Source: Lineus longissimus
Taxonomy: Eukaryota > Nemertea > Pilidiophora > Heteronemertea > Lineidae
Length of the DNA stretch: 64,000 nucleotides
Reading direction: 5' to 3'
NCBI RefSeq assembly: GCF_910592395.1
Contig: NC_088318.1
Coordinates: 4,092,001-4,156,000, forward strand
Shown here piece after piece: positions 11,760 to 23,600 of the stretch; the first letter of the stretch is position 1; each line of letters begins with the position of its first letter. Under the pieces are notes generated by a model. That model made no database searches and was not told where the DNA came from. It worked only from the letters and a program-made list of their open reading frames with translations. The position numbers and the translations under genes were made by a program.

Positions 11760-12834
11760 GTAAGACCAATGACTATTTGTTTGAACAATTACAATGGCAT
11801 TGACAATATTGGTGAGACGAACATTTTTCATATATTTTCTCTTCGAAAACAGCACTGACCATCAAACATCAGCATTAATTGTCAACATCTCTAAACTCAG
11901 GCAGTATTTGATATGACTCCATATACAGTACTGCTGTCCAATCAGACACTCCCAATTTAACTTTACCGATGTTGCACCGATGTGAACCTCTGTCGCTGAA
12001 AGGCTTGTTTTGGTACAAAAACGGTGTTCCTCTCCTATCAAGCCGTGCAACGCATATAATTTCTCATTAGAAGAAAGTAGTCCACTACTATTGGATGAGA
12101 ATTGAGGTAAATACCTTCAGGGTTGTTTCGACGCTTCTGGAATGCCATGAATAAAATCGATTAGGTCCGAAGAAAAGGTTTTTTATAAGATAATTAGGAT
12201 TTTTTCCTTAGGAATTTATAAGTGGATGTTATCTTTTTGGATTTGGTTCAGTTTGTCTTCCAAATCTCACTAATCGATGAATATGAAAAATGTCACATTG
12301 TGTTTTATTTCCTTTGAAGTAAACACAACAAGACATTTCAAAAACTCCATTGATTGTCTTTCTTATTTTATCAGTGAAAGACTCGGATAGAAATAAAAGG
12401 GAGGTTGAGAAACCCGTCCGCAGAGTATTAGTGATAGCATAAAGGAATAATTAGCATAAATGGCTCACGAAAGAACTGGTTTTGGTTCAGGAGTTCCTTT
12501 GATTACTACCAGATGGCTCTCATCACCATAAACTCTGTAGCCACTGTAATGTGCAGCCAATGTGGTTCAAAGGCACTGTAAACAATCGAAGAAATTATTG
12601 AAATGACAGCACTGTCGTGGTTTCTGCCCTGATTTGGTGTTCGCTCGAACTCCACTAATTTGGAGGGTGAAAACGCCGGTCCGGATTGAATCTATAAAGC
12701 TTGTTGTTACATGTATGTGCGCCGTCTGACGGTTGCTTTTGATCCGGCGTAAATGTGTCGTGTAAAGCGCCCGCAAATTAAGGAGCGATTAACATTGCTC
12801 GTTTGCGGAGGACTGTCGCTCATTTGCATATGCA
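11760..12834. other. Intron or intergenic, no feature seen
   Basis: AT-rich sequence following the donor at 11760. No exon, RNA gene or repeat family recognised. An octamer-like ATTTGCAT lies at 12822-12829, just before the inverted 85-bp sequence. Confidence 0.4.
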
Positions 12835-12919
12835 TTCGGAGAGCGCGATCGCTACTGGGAACCTTTTGGTCGCTCGTGGGACCCACTTTGATGATCGCCG
12901 CCCAGACCCTCACGTGACC
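12835..12919 (+). repeat. 85-bp inverted pair, left copy
   Basis: Matches the reverse complement of 17525-17609 with only about two mismatches across 85 bp. It contains the palindromic E-box CACGTG near its right end and AGCGCGATCGCT near its left end. The GC content is higher than the surroundings. A TATTTAA lies at about 12970. This could be a transposon terminus or a duplicated regulatory block. Confidence 0.85.
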
Positions 12920-12984
12920 CGCGTGTTAATAGATGGCGACGGTGTTGTTCCAGGCGGCGGTCGACCTGCATATTTAATGCTTTC

Positions 12985-13265
12985 CCTGTGTATTTGAGTA
13001 TAAACTTGTACGATAAATGATAAGCGTGCGTGATCCGTGGTTGATGGATACTAATATCATAATATGGGGGAAGGCGCCGTGGAGGTCTATAGCCAGGGTG
13101 GGGTGGGGGTTATAGTTAGGATGATGGTATCATGGCCGTTGACCGAAAAGCAGTGGGGGAGGACCAGGGAATATGGGGGCTATAGATATATTTGAGTATA
13201 GATTTATACGATAAATGATAAGCGTTTGTGATCCGTAATTGTGGATACTAATATCATATAATAAA
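12985..13265 (+). repeat. Direct repeat pair, ~75 bp
   Basis: A ~75-bp sequence beginning TATTTGAGTATA and containing ACGATAAATGATAAGCG and GGATACTAATATCATA occurs at about 12989-13063 and again at about 13189-13262. The interval has GGGG-rich sequence (GGGTGGGGTGGGGG). Confidence 0.65.
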
Positions 13266-13365
13266 TATGTTTTTGTCCGCTCGGAACTGTTTAATCTACA
13301 GACATAGGCATCACACTGTAGGCCCTAATAAGATCAATACCCATGTCGTGATTTTACTATTTAGC

Positions 13366-13432
13366 AAATTTTATCCCGGCAAATTATATTTTAATGTGAT
13401 TTATCCCGGCAAATTATATATTAATGTGATTT
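13366..13432 (+). repeat. Two-copy 31-bp tandem repeat
   Basis: Two adjacent copies of a unit built on TTTATCCCGGCAAATTATAT followed by TTAATGTGAT. AT-rich surroundings with no gene. Confidence 0.6.
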
Positions 13433-13649
13433 GACAGGTCATATTTAGGCCTAATACTAATAGTGATCAACCTTGTTACTATTGATTGATTATTGGCAAC
13501 AATCACTATTCATTGATAAGTTCGAGGAAAAATGTTGAGATCAACTTTGTTATCCGAAGCGTATAGGCCTAGGATTGATTGATTATGTCGTTTATCTTGT
13601 AATATTCATGTAACTATGTACACTGTATTATGATGTACTGTCTGTACTT

Positions 13650-13944
13650 TTGTGATAGGGGTGTCTACAAAACCAAGACCCAAGACCCAAGACCTACAAA
13701 ACCAAGACCCAAGACCCAAGATGTTGATGGGTCTTGGTTTTGTAGGTCTTGGTTTTGTAGACACCCGTGTGGGTGTCTACAAAACCAAGACCCAAGACCC
13801 AAGACCTACAAAACCAAGACCCCCACCTACAAAACCAAGACCTACAAAACCAAGACCCATCAACATCTTGGGTCTTTGGTCTTGGTTTTGTAGGTCTTGG
13901 GTCTTGGGTCTTGGGTCTTGGTTTTGTAGACACTCTTGTGATAG
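13650..13944. mobile_element. Fold-back element with 9-bp target duplication
   Basis: A 277-bp core (13659-13935) begins GGGTGTCTACAAAACCAAGA and ends with the matching complement ...TTGTAGACACTC. It is flanked by the direct 9-bp repeat TTGTGATAG at 13650-13658 and 13936-13944. The interior alternates sense and antisense blocks of CAAGACC/CTACAAAACCAAGACC, so the whole unit can fold into nested hairpins. Target duplications of 9 bp fit Mutator-like elements, but no transposase is present and the superfamily is uncertain. Open frames here in all directions are repeat artefacts. Confidence 0.8.
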
Positions 13945-14278
13945 CTGTGCAACTGCAAGTAAATACTTAGTTAGTTCATCACCTTTCGTACAGATGGCAC
14001 TGCAAGTGAGGGGTTTGGTGTGTTTGGGAAAGGTCTCACCTTGAGCGGTTGAGGACAATGTCACAACCAGAGGATTTTTATCTATGGTATGGGTTTGCCA
14101 AGGCTTCTTTGAGGGTTTATAACGAATTATGGGCTTTTCCCCCCGCATTGATGTATCTGTAGTCGTCACAATCACAATCAACTATCATGTCGGTACTTTA
14201 CGCATATTACATGTCCGTGTATGTAAAGTTTCTTGTACTGTGCTATTAATTATGTAACTTTTCTTGTACAATGTACCG

Positions 14279-16080
14279 GTAATCACTGCTATCTTAGCGG
14301 ATACACGCTGAGGGTTCCAATAAGAAAACCGTACGAGTGGCAGATCTTCTACGGCTCTGAAAGCAATCACTGTTATCCTTAAGGAGACACACTGAGGGTC
14401 CCCAGCAGCGATCAACTTGGTTATCTGGATAGTCTTGATAGATAATTGGCAGTAATCACTGTTATCCTTAAGGAGACACACTGAGGGTCCCCAGCAGCGA
14501 TCAACTTGGTTATCTGGATAGTCTTGATAGATAATTGGCAGTAATCACTGTTATCCTTAAGGAGACACACTGAGGGTCCCCAGCAGCGATCGACTTGGTT
14601 ATCTGGATAGTCTTGATAGATAATTGGCAGTAATCGTTGTTATCCTTAAGGAGAAACACTGAGGGTCCCCAGCAGCGATCAACTTGGTTATCTGGATAGT
14701 CTTGATAGATAATTGGCAGTAATCACTGCTATCCTTAAGGAGACACAATGAGGGTCCCCAGCAGCGATCAACTTGGTTATCTGGATAGTCTTGATAGATA
14801 ATTGGCAGTAATCACTGCTATCCTTAAGGAGACACACTGAGGGTCCCCAGCAGCGATCAACTTGGTTATCGGAGTAGTCTTGATAGATAATTGGCAGTAA
14901 CCACTGCTATCCTTAAGGAGACACACTGAGGGTCCCCAGCAGCGATCAACTTGGTTATCGGAGTAGTCTTGATAGATAATTGGCAGTAATCACTGTTATC
15001 CTTAAGGAGACACACTGAGGGTCCCCAGCAGCGATCAACTTGGTTATCTGGATAGTCTTGATAGATAATTGGCAGTAATCACTGTTATCCTTAAGGAGAC
15101 ACACTGAGGGTCCCCAGCAGCGATCAACTTGGTTATCTGGATAGTCTTGATAGATAATTGGCAGTAATCGTTGTTATCCTTAAGGAGACACACTGAGGGT
15201 CCCCAGCAGCGATCGACTTGGTTATCTGGATAGTCTTGATAGATAATTGGCAGTAATCGTTGTTATCCTTAAGGAGAAACACTGAGGGTCCCCAGCAGCG
15301 ATCAACTTGGTTATCTGGATAGTCTTGATAGATAATTGGCAGTAATCACTGCTATCCTTAAGGAGACACAATGAGGGTCCCCAGCAGCGATCAACTTGGT
15401 TATCTGGATAGTCTTGATAGATAATTGGCAGTAATCACTGTTATCCTTAAGGAGACACACTGAGGGTCCCCAGCAGCGATCGACTTGGTTATCTGGATAG
15501 TCTTGATAGATAATTGGCAGTAATCACTGCTATCCTTAAGGAGACACACTGAGGGTCCCCAGCAGCGATCAACTTGGTTATCTGGATAGTCTTGATAGAT
15601 AATTGGCAGTAATCGTTGTTATCCTTAAGGAGACACACTGAGGGTCCCCAGCAGCGATCAACTTGGTTATCTGGATAGTCTTGATAGATAATTGGCAGTA
15701 ATCACTGCTATCCTTAAGGAGACACACTGAGGGTCCCCAGCAGCGATCAACTTGGTTATCGGAGTAGTCTTGATAGATAATTGGCAGTAACCACTGCTAT
15801 CCTTAAGGAGACACACTGAGGGTCCCCAGCAGCGATCAACTTGGTTATCTGGATAGTCTTGATAGATAATTGGCAGTAATCACTGTTATCCTTAAGGAGA
15901 CACACTGAGGGTCCCCAGCAGCGATCAACTTGGTTATCTGGATAGTCTTGATAGATAATTGGCAGTAATCGTTGTTATCCTTAAGGAGACACACTGAGGG
16001 TCCCCAGCAGCGATCAACTTGGTTATCTGGATAGTCTTGATAGATAATTGGCAGTAATCACTGTTATCCTTAAGAAGACA
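14279..16080 (+). repeat. 89-bp minisatellite, about 20 copies
   Basis: Tandem units of 89 bp with landmarks TTATCCTTAAGGAGACACAC, GGGTCCCCAGCAGCGATCAA and GATAGATAATTGGCAGTAAT. The first unit is diverged; the rest differ by a few bases. Variants (AATCGTT, GAGAAACACTG, ACACAATGAGG, ATCGGAGTAG) recur in similar order, for example around 14630-14990 and 15160-15430, and again as a pair near 15700-15830, so multi-unit blocks were duplicated. No coding potential. Confidence 0.95.
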
Positions 16081-16082
16081 CA

Positions 16083-16190
16083 CTGGCTGTGACTGTCTCA
16101 TCTCTCTCACCATGTAGACAACTTGGCAGAGCAGCCAGGACTGATTTGGCCTGGCTGTGACTTCCTCATCTCTCTCACCATTTGACAACT
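16083..16190 (-). repeat. Inverted copies of the 68-bp repeat
   Basis: Two units in the orientation opposite to the array at 16271-16780 (here CACAGCCAGGCCAAATCAGT reads on the minus strand). About 80 bp of AT-rich spacer separates the two orientations, so this stretch can form a long hairpin with the following array. Confidence 0.8.
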
Positions 16191-16270
16191 TAATAATAAT
16201 ATTGCCCTACTGCCTTTTTCATGAATTAATTTTGAGCATTATGTTTACAACGTAGTTGACAATAATTATA

Positions 16271-16785
16271 GTGAGAGAGATGAGACAGTCACAGCCAGGC
16301 CAAATCAGTCTTGGCTGCTCTGCCAAGTTGTCAACATGGTGGGAGAGATGAGGAAGTCACAGCCAGGCCGAATCAGTCCTGGCTGCTCCACCGTGTTGAC
16401 AACATGATGAGAGAGATTAGGAAGTCACAGCTAGGCCGAATCAGTCCTGGCTGCTCCACCGTGTTGACAACATGATGAGAGAGATTAGGAAGTCACAGCT
16501 AGGCCGAATCAGTCCTGGCTGCTCCACCGTGTTGACAACATGATGAGAGAGATTAGGAAGTCACAGCTAGGCCGAATCAGTCCTGGCTGCTCCACCGTGT
16601 TGACAACATGATGAGAGTGATGAGACAGTCACAGCTAGGCCGCATCAGTCTTCGCCGCACTGCCTAGTTATTGATATGGCGAGAGAGATGAGACAGTCAC
16701 AGCCAGGCCAAATCAGTATTGGCTGCTCTGCCAAGTTGTCTACACGGTGAGAGAGATGAGAGACAGTCACAGCCAGGCATCGCCC
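16271..16785 (+). repeat. 68-bp minisatellite, about 7-8 copies
   Basis: Period 68 bp, measured for example between 16411 and 16479. Core AGTCACAGCTAGGCCGAATC, then CTGGCTGCTCCACCGTGTTG. The central copies are nearly identical and the outer ones diverged. Confidence 0.9.
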
Positions 16786-16796
16786 TCGCTGTCATA

Positions 16797-17095
16797 ATTC
16801 GTCGTCCCCCCGACTTAATAAGTCGTCCCCCCCCGACTTAATAAGTCGTCCCCCCCCCCCCCGAGATAATAAGTCGTCCCCCCGACTTACTAAGTCGTCC
16901 CCCCGAGATAATAAGTCGTCCCCCCGACATAATAAGCTCGTCCCCCCGACTTAATAAGTCGTCCCCCCGACTTAATAAGTCGTCCCCCCGACTTACTAAG
17001 TCGTCCTCCCGACTTACTAAGTCGTCCCCCCGACTTACTAAGTCGTCCCCCGAGATAATAAGTCGTCCCCCCGACTTAATAAGTCGTCCCGCCGA
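16797..17095 (+). repeat. 21-bp C-rich minisatellite, ~14 copies
   Basis: Unit GTCGTCCCCCCGACTTAATAA, with variants in which ACTTAATAA is replaced by AGATAATAA or ACTTACTAA. Each unit contains the short palindrome GACTTAATAAGTC and a C-run of 5-14. The open frame on the minus strand is periodic and is not a gene. Confidence 0.9.
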
Positions 17096-17524
17096 GAATT
17101 TTTTTTTTCGATGTCCTTTCCCAGCCAACGTAGATTTCAGAGAAAAATTCAATAATTTTAGTGCTTAAATGAAAAGTCCTTAGGCCTACTACAAGAGGGC
17201 AAGCACGATAATACTAGTAACCTGGTGTCAGCAGTACAGTGAAGATAGTAGTCTACATGTTAGTTCATAATAATAACAGCTCAAGATCACAAGAAACCAC
17301 AGATCCCGGCGCCCCCCGCCCACTGACGAAGACCCAGTCGCGCAACTCGATCCATCTCACCCGATCTCACCCTGGCCAAGTTGAGCGCGTAAATACCACG
17401 AAAGGGTTAAATTTATCTATTAATAGAATATTCAAATAAGATTGCCGTCATGTTGATGCACCGCCTGACCATGCTCCACACATAGATAACGCATGTGCAG
17501 TAGCAGCATCTTAAATGGAGAATT

Positions 17525-17609
17525 GGTCACGTGAGGGTCTGGGCGGCGATCATCAAAGCGGGTCCCACGAGCGACCAAAAGGTTCCCAGCAGCGATCGCG
17601 CTCTCCGAA
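17525..17609 (-). repeat. 85-bp inverted pair, right copy
   Basis: Reverse-complement partner of 12835-12919, with the same CACGTG E-box and AGCGATCGCGCT. Together they bracket the 4.6-kb block of fold-back and satellite DNA. Confidence 0.85.
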
Positions 17610-20600
17610 CCCTGATCCTCATTTGTGGGGACCCTGCGATCGGTGCTGCGATCATAAGCCCAGGTCGCAGTCATTTCGGCACAACGGCAGTATCATCACC
17701 CGAATGATGGTCTTTTGGAGGGCCAGCATACGTAGAGATGGAGTTAGTAGGTCTAATCTAGCTGCTCTTCCAGTCTTTTCCAGGAAATACTGATAATTTT
17801 AGTACATGTAGTTGAACGTGGTGGCACGGATGTCCATAACAATGAACTTAACTATAATTTGAAGTCGACTGCCAATCGACATGCTTTAAAGGTATCACCT
17901 TTCTATTTGTCCACTTTGAGAGCGAAGGCTGAGTTAGGTAAACATTCCCATGCAGAAAGAAAGCTGGTGGTATACACCAACTTCGGCTCAGTATCAAATT
18001 CCCCGCTATTTGGCCTTCGGGGTCAATTCAATAGATATTTGAGGGTTGGCACTGGCCTTGAAATTGTCTTGGACAATTCGGCCTTTCTTTCTTTGACATT
18101 TAGTTTCCTGTTACACAAATGTCATATATATCTTTTGATCAGCGCTGTTTTATAGCTCAGACTGCAATGGTTTTTTCACTTATAGTCATAATTTGACACG
18201 TACTGAGAAGCGACAAGGCACGCGGGCTCTCCGTTGATGGAGGCGTTCCTTATACTTATCAATGTCATGCAAGATCAGCGAAGTATTTGATCTTATTTGG
18301 ACAGTTGGTGTAATGATATCAGATTGCTCCAGGTTATAGGTTGTAGCCGTCACAGTCGTCGTATTTTGACTGGCATCTATCTCGGTCCGCGTAGAGCAAT
18401 ATCGGCAGCATTGAACCAAAACCGTTTCCCGGGGGCTTTTCAAGATCAGGGCAACATATTGGAATTTGAAGTTCGGGTTGTATCGGGTTGTGTTATATCG
18501 GGAAGGGATTGGTTTCCACTTCATAGCCTCTGAAACATGGCTCGGTAAGGGCTTAAAACCGTCCGTGAAGGGTTTATGCCTACACTCACGGGACCCATGT
18601 ACTCAGTGTGGATTCCTGAATCCATGGAGTTTTAACCTGTTAATACTGAGCTATGATATAGTGACATGTGTTCCACAAACAATCCCGCTTACCAATTACA
18701 GCAAACTGCTCAGCTTTCGTACATGTACACGTATTATTACCCTGTTTCGAAAGTATGGCAGCGATTGAAGGAGCAGCATGTGACTTGAAGTTTACACACC
18801 AAACTATTTTTATGATGGAAGTGGACATACGACACAGTTGCAAATATAGTGAGATTCGGGCAAAATGATGAAACTTCAGTGATACCAGTGATCTTTAGTC
18901 GCTAAACAAATCCGGCCGGGATGATTTTGACAGCTTTGACTCCAGCGCAGGACCGGTTGATAATACTCTTCTCCTGATAGTAAAATATTCCTCGGTTTGC
19001 CATTCGGAGTTATAGCGGGCCAGCTGATGCATGCTGGCATTGTTTGGTGATAGTTCCATTCCCACCAACTCCACTAGCGGGTGATTTGACATGCCAGATA
19101 CCCGCGTGAACCAAGTGTATAGTTCTACCGCTAACATCGTAGGAAACCACTCCGGACACTATTCAGGCGTCAGTCAGTTGAACAAGTCTGCCGACAGAGG
19201 GTGCAACGCGAAAACTTCTGATGTACTCCATGAGGACTATCATGGACATTCCACGCAAGATAAAGCAATGAGTCTAATAATGATATAAACGAAACATCCA
19301 ATTAATGCATGCCGATGATTGATTTCTTGTCGATAATGCTGACAGCGATCAGCATGAGGTATAGGATCAAATCGCCACAAAATGAACAAAGAATGTGATG
19401 GCGTGTTATGAAGGAATTTTCTAATCAGCCAGGTTCCATCCGGGACAGCGGACACCATGTTGCTTTCAGATGACTGGTTCTTTGGCTTCTTTCCGATTGG
19501 CTCAGTATAGCAGTGATTATATTTTGCCAAAGTTTATACCTTTGATGCTTTTGATCACAGTACAGTGCTTCGGATGGACTGATGCTTTCAGATCGGCAGA
19601 GATCGCCTTTGATCAAAGTTCTCGGCCACGATGGGCGATGCGGACTACCGGCGGCCCATGTGGCCTTGCTGGAGACCAAGACCTTCAAGGTAAGACCAAC
19701 AATATAATATCCCCATGACCGCACGAGCGTAATCAAGGGTTACTCAGTCACCAATTGATAACAGGTTTCATCGCTTGCATTTCCGTTTTCCTTTATGGTT
19801 GTTGGAGAAAGAACCTTGTCTGAAAAAATCTATTCACAAATGAGCCGCGGGGAGGACCATGGAGGCTTCAGATCACGCTTAGGGATACTTGAAATACGTG
19901 CATGTAGATGCTCAAATATCGTGTACAAAGTCATGTTATTGCAGATTTTTCAATCAAGATCATTTCATATCATAAAAAACGCTTTAAGGCTATTTTAGAA
20001 GAAATAATGCTTCAGATTTTTGTTGATATTGAAAATCATTTTATTGAGGTGATGGGTTGTCTACATGTGCGCAGCCCTGATGCGAGAGATTGACACCCTT
20101 GTTTGTGGAGGCTTTGTGTCGTGCATATTGTTTTTAACAATGCGGGTAGGACCTCCCAGGGTTTTCTTTTTTAAAAATGCAAGATGGCTGCTAAAATTCA
20201 ATATGGCTGCCATACTACCGCGGCCGAACATTTCTGCTTAAGATAAAGGAGGACCCTGATTTGGTTAAAGTGCAGGTTTCTTTGACAAAAACATCGAGTT
20301 GGTGTTATTTGTACTTCAAATCTTGGTTGTGCTGGAGTCGTTCAGATGGATTAGCTTGCTGCATTCTGTCAACACGGCCAGGACGTGGCTGATAACTTCG
20401 GCTGAGCTGTTATAGAGGGCGCTTTCAGAATTCGGGTCAAAAAGATTCAATCCTGGTCGGGTTTTTTTATAAAGCAAACATGAATAAAAGTGAAAAAAGG
20501 TGGCTTCGTCCGTTTGAATAAACTCCTGTTGACATATTAAGTCCTCGTTCCCAAGACCATTGTGTCACTATTTAAACCAGGTACAATGTACATACTCGCG

Positions 20601-23600
20601 TTCTATGATATAGCATGTAAAGGCCTACTTACCTACACTTAGATATAAAACCACATGCTAGGCCTTGGACATTTTTATTGTTACCTGAGCTTTAAAGCAA
20701 TTGTTTGCTTGATCGCCTGTCTGTCACCGGAAACCTACCATTGGTTACAAAGTACACGAAAGATATGGTTTGGAAAAATGTTATACTGGACTGTTATCAA
20801 TACGAGAACTGTGTCTGATGGGATAGACAGCTTTTTTACGTGCCAGTCCGATATTTAGGACATTCAACTTGAAGTTAGGGCCGAGGAATACACTGAACGA
20901 CGTGTGGGGGGATGACTGAGATAGAGTACCCAGTCCAGGGTCTGCTGTCTGTGATTTACAGTCAGTATTGGCCCGCGAATCTCTCCAGTACCATCAGAGT
21001 GGAATCCTATGGCAGGTAAGGTGATCACCAAAACTATTACCGTAAACTCGTCTCTATATAGTATCCTAACATTCTTATGAAGGTGGTCCCATAATGGTGC
21101 TTGTCAAAGACAATATTTCCACTGGTTGGTGCTGTGGTGATCTGGAGTTGTTTAAAATTGACTTTTCACCCATTCCAGGGCGGGGGTCCATTAGGCGAGT
21201 TTACAGCAACCTCGGTATGGAATACACCTTCATCTTCTAACCAGTAAGGGGAAGCAATGTGGAAACGAGTGTTGTCCCTTTAAAGTGACTCCTTGGAGTT
21301 TGCCAAGCTCCAATTCAGACTTTTCTCTAACTTTGAGACAACGCTCATCTCTGGCTTGAACCACGATCTGTGCCCGTTTGTTCCAAACAAATTAGGCCTT
21401 GTCCCTAACTTTTGTTGCGTTGGGATCATCCTACAATCTTGAGTTTAATTCCAAAAACCCATTTCTTCAAAGCAATGGACGCGCATCGAAGACTGAGAAT
21501 GTACTGTTAGAAGAAGAAGATAATGAACTGCACCACCATTGGCAGGATGTCTTATTGATGGGGGGTGGGGTCATAGTTCTTCAGGGGAAAAGTTGCAAAG
21601 AACATCGTTCTTTGTCGTCTGCTGGCCTTTCATGACGTCATGCAAGATAGCCAACAGCTTTTCCTTGGGCTGTGTGTGTTCTGTCGCTAAGACCTGCACA
21701 ATCATTGGTTTGCATAAGTATTTTCATTCCAAATACGATTTTACTGTTTACAAATAGGCTGGACAAACATCGTTAACGTAGGCCCTTGGTTATGATGTTG
21801 AAAGTTCATATTAACCAAACCAAGTGTCACGCGAATGTCGGTCAGAGCCAGAAATTGTGTCCTACACATGCTTCCCGAAATTGGTGGCTTGCATTGGAAC
21901 TAACTTTTTCCCCCTTGTCCGTCATTGAAGGCATTCAAGTGTGTTGGTCAACCATGACTATCTCCTTTGTCCCTCCACCATTAGGCCTAGTTTCCCCTTA
22001 TGACATCACTATTTCGGACACTCAGCGCCCCATTTCTGGAAAGGTGTATAGACTCCTATATATGCAGTCCATTTCGCCTCCTTTATGTACCGGCGACATG
22101 ACATGGTAAGCCCACTGCAGGTGTTTGGAGTGTAGAAACTGATTCGAAAGACAATGCATTACATTGATTAGGAATTTGAGGGTATGGTTAATGTGGTGGC
22201 CAACGGAAATCATACTTTGAACCCTTCAACATTGTCCATCAAAATATCCAAGAAGTCGTTTTTTTGGTGGAGCCGGTGTGCAAGGGATAGTAGTCCTAGG
22301 TCTGATAGTCCGTGTAACAATATCCCGCATTGCTAAATGTTTTGGTTAGGGTAAGCGGTACAATAGATCATGCTGCTTAATTGATCAAATACAATGCTAC
22401 CGGACTATGACTCCAGGGGGACTATATCCGCTGTCACATCGGCAGGGAACTACCCATTGGCGACTGCCGTCTATTCAAGCAGAAAGCGTTCTAGCAACAA
22501 CTATGCCCAAGCATACAAACTATAACTGTGCCAATACTTTTACTTTTTAATACTAATCTTGAACTAAATTGGTAGTAAAATCACATTTGCCACTCCCTTT
22601 AGAAAATGCTCTGTGGGAGAGCTACGGGGTTCTTGAACTTATTTGTAATAGAATAATTGATTACCTTTAGATATACCTTAAATAGAAAATTCGTTTGAGC
22701 ATACTACTCTCTTTTCACTACTATGAGGTCAGACGCAAATATGTATTTCTTGCATCGCTGTCTTTCTGCTTGAAGAAATTGTTATTAGTCAGAGGAGTAT
22801 GGGGTCTTGCGTTGACGGCAAATGGACCAGTCGGGTTGCGGAGGCCGTTGTTTTTGGTAAACCCAACGAAACTTATAAAAGTGAAAATGGATTTCTTATT
22901 CATTTAGGAAAGCTAACGCAGATATCAACGCCGTAGATACGTGATGTCCTCGTACTAAGCACCAGTAGTGTTTCATTTATAACTTACACGGTGGATTTGA
23001 TTTTTCATATTTTTAAATCCAGATTTTCACTCAGTGGTAGACGCATAACTTTGACATTGATTTGACATTTCGGGGCGAAAGTAACACGATTATATGGTCG
23101 ATTATTTCTTAAAGGGTATAGGGAAAAGGTCAAATGCCGTTGGTCATAGGGGTCTTTAGGTTCTTAAAGAGTGACAAAGGGGGACCCGTAGAGGATTCGA
23201 GCGGCTATTCCGTATATCATTCATGCCACGCTCAATGATAATATTCCGCTCTTTCGTGCATTCCGCTCTTTTTCAAAAGGGTGATCACTGATTCATTCTT
23301 TTTAAGAGAGTGAAAATCGTGCGAATTCACTTTTATAATATTGCAGACTGCCATTCTTGGTATTTTTAAACTTTCATATCCTTCGGTTTGGAAGTCTGTG
23401 CGTCAAAGAGTTAGGCCTATATAGTCCAGCCTTCTGTTCCTTATTTGTACCACCAACGTGACCCTGGCGATAATCGCGGATTAACGACGATATTTTTATT
23501 CATATAAGAAAGAAATATAATCCCGGGGCCTATAGAATTGGCGGTCGTATTCCTAATAAGCGCAGTTATTGCCTCCTGACCCGTGCAGGATTTTTAAAAA

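Noticed and set aside
13630-14181. Overlapping frames rich in TKPRPKTQD on both strands
   Set aside because: They arise from the self-complementary fold-back element; the same peptide appears on both strands because of the palindromes.
14279-16080. CRISPR-like array
   Set aside because: Units are contiguous 89-bp repeats without unique spacers, in a eukaryotic genome.
16838-17152. Periodic minus-strand frame rich in SGGRLI/SRGDDLV
   Set aside because: Product of the 21-bp minisatellite, whose length is a multiple of three and so keeps any frame open.
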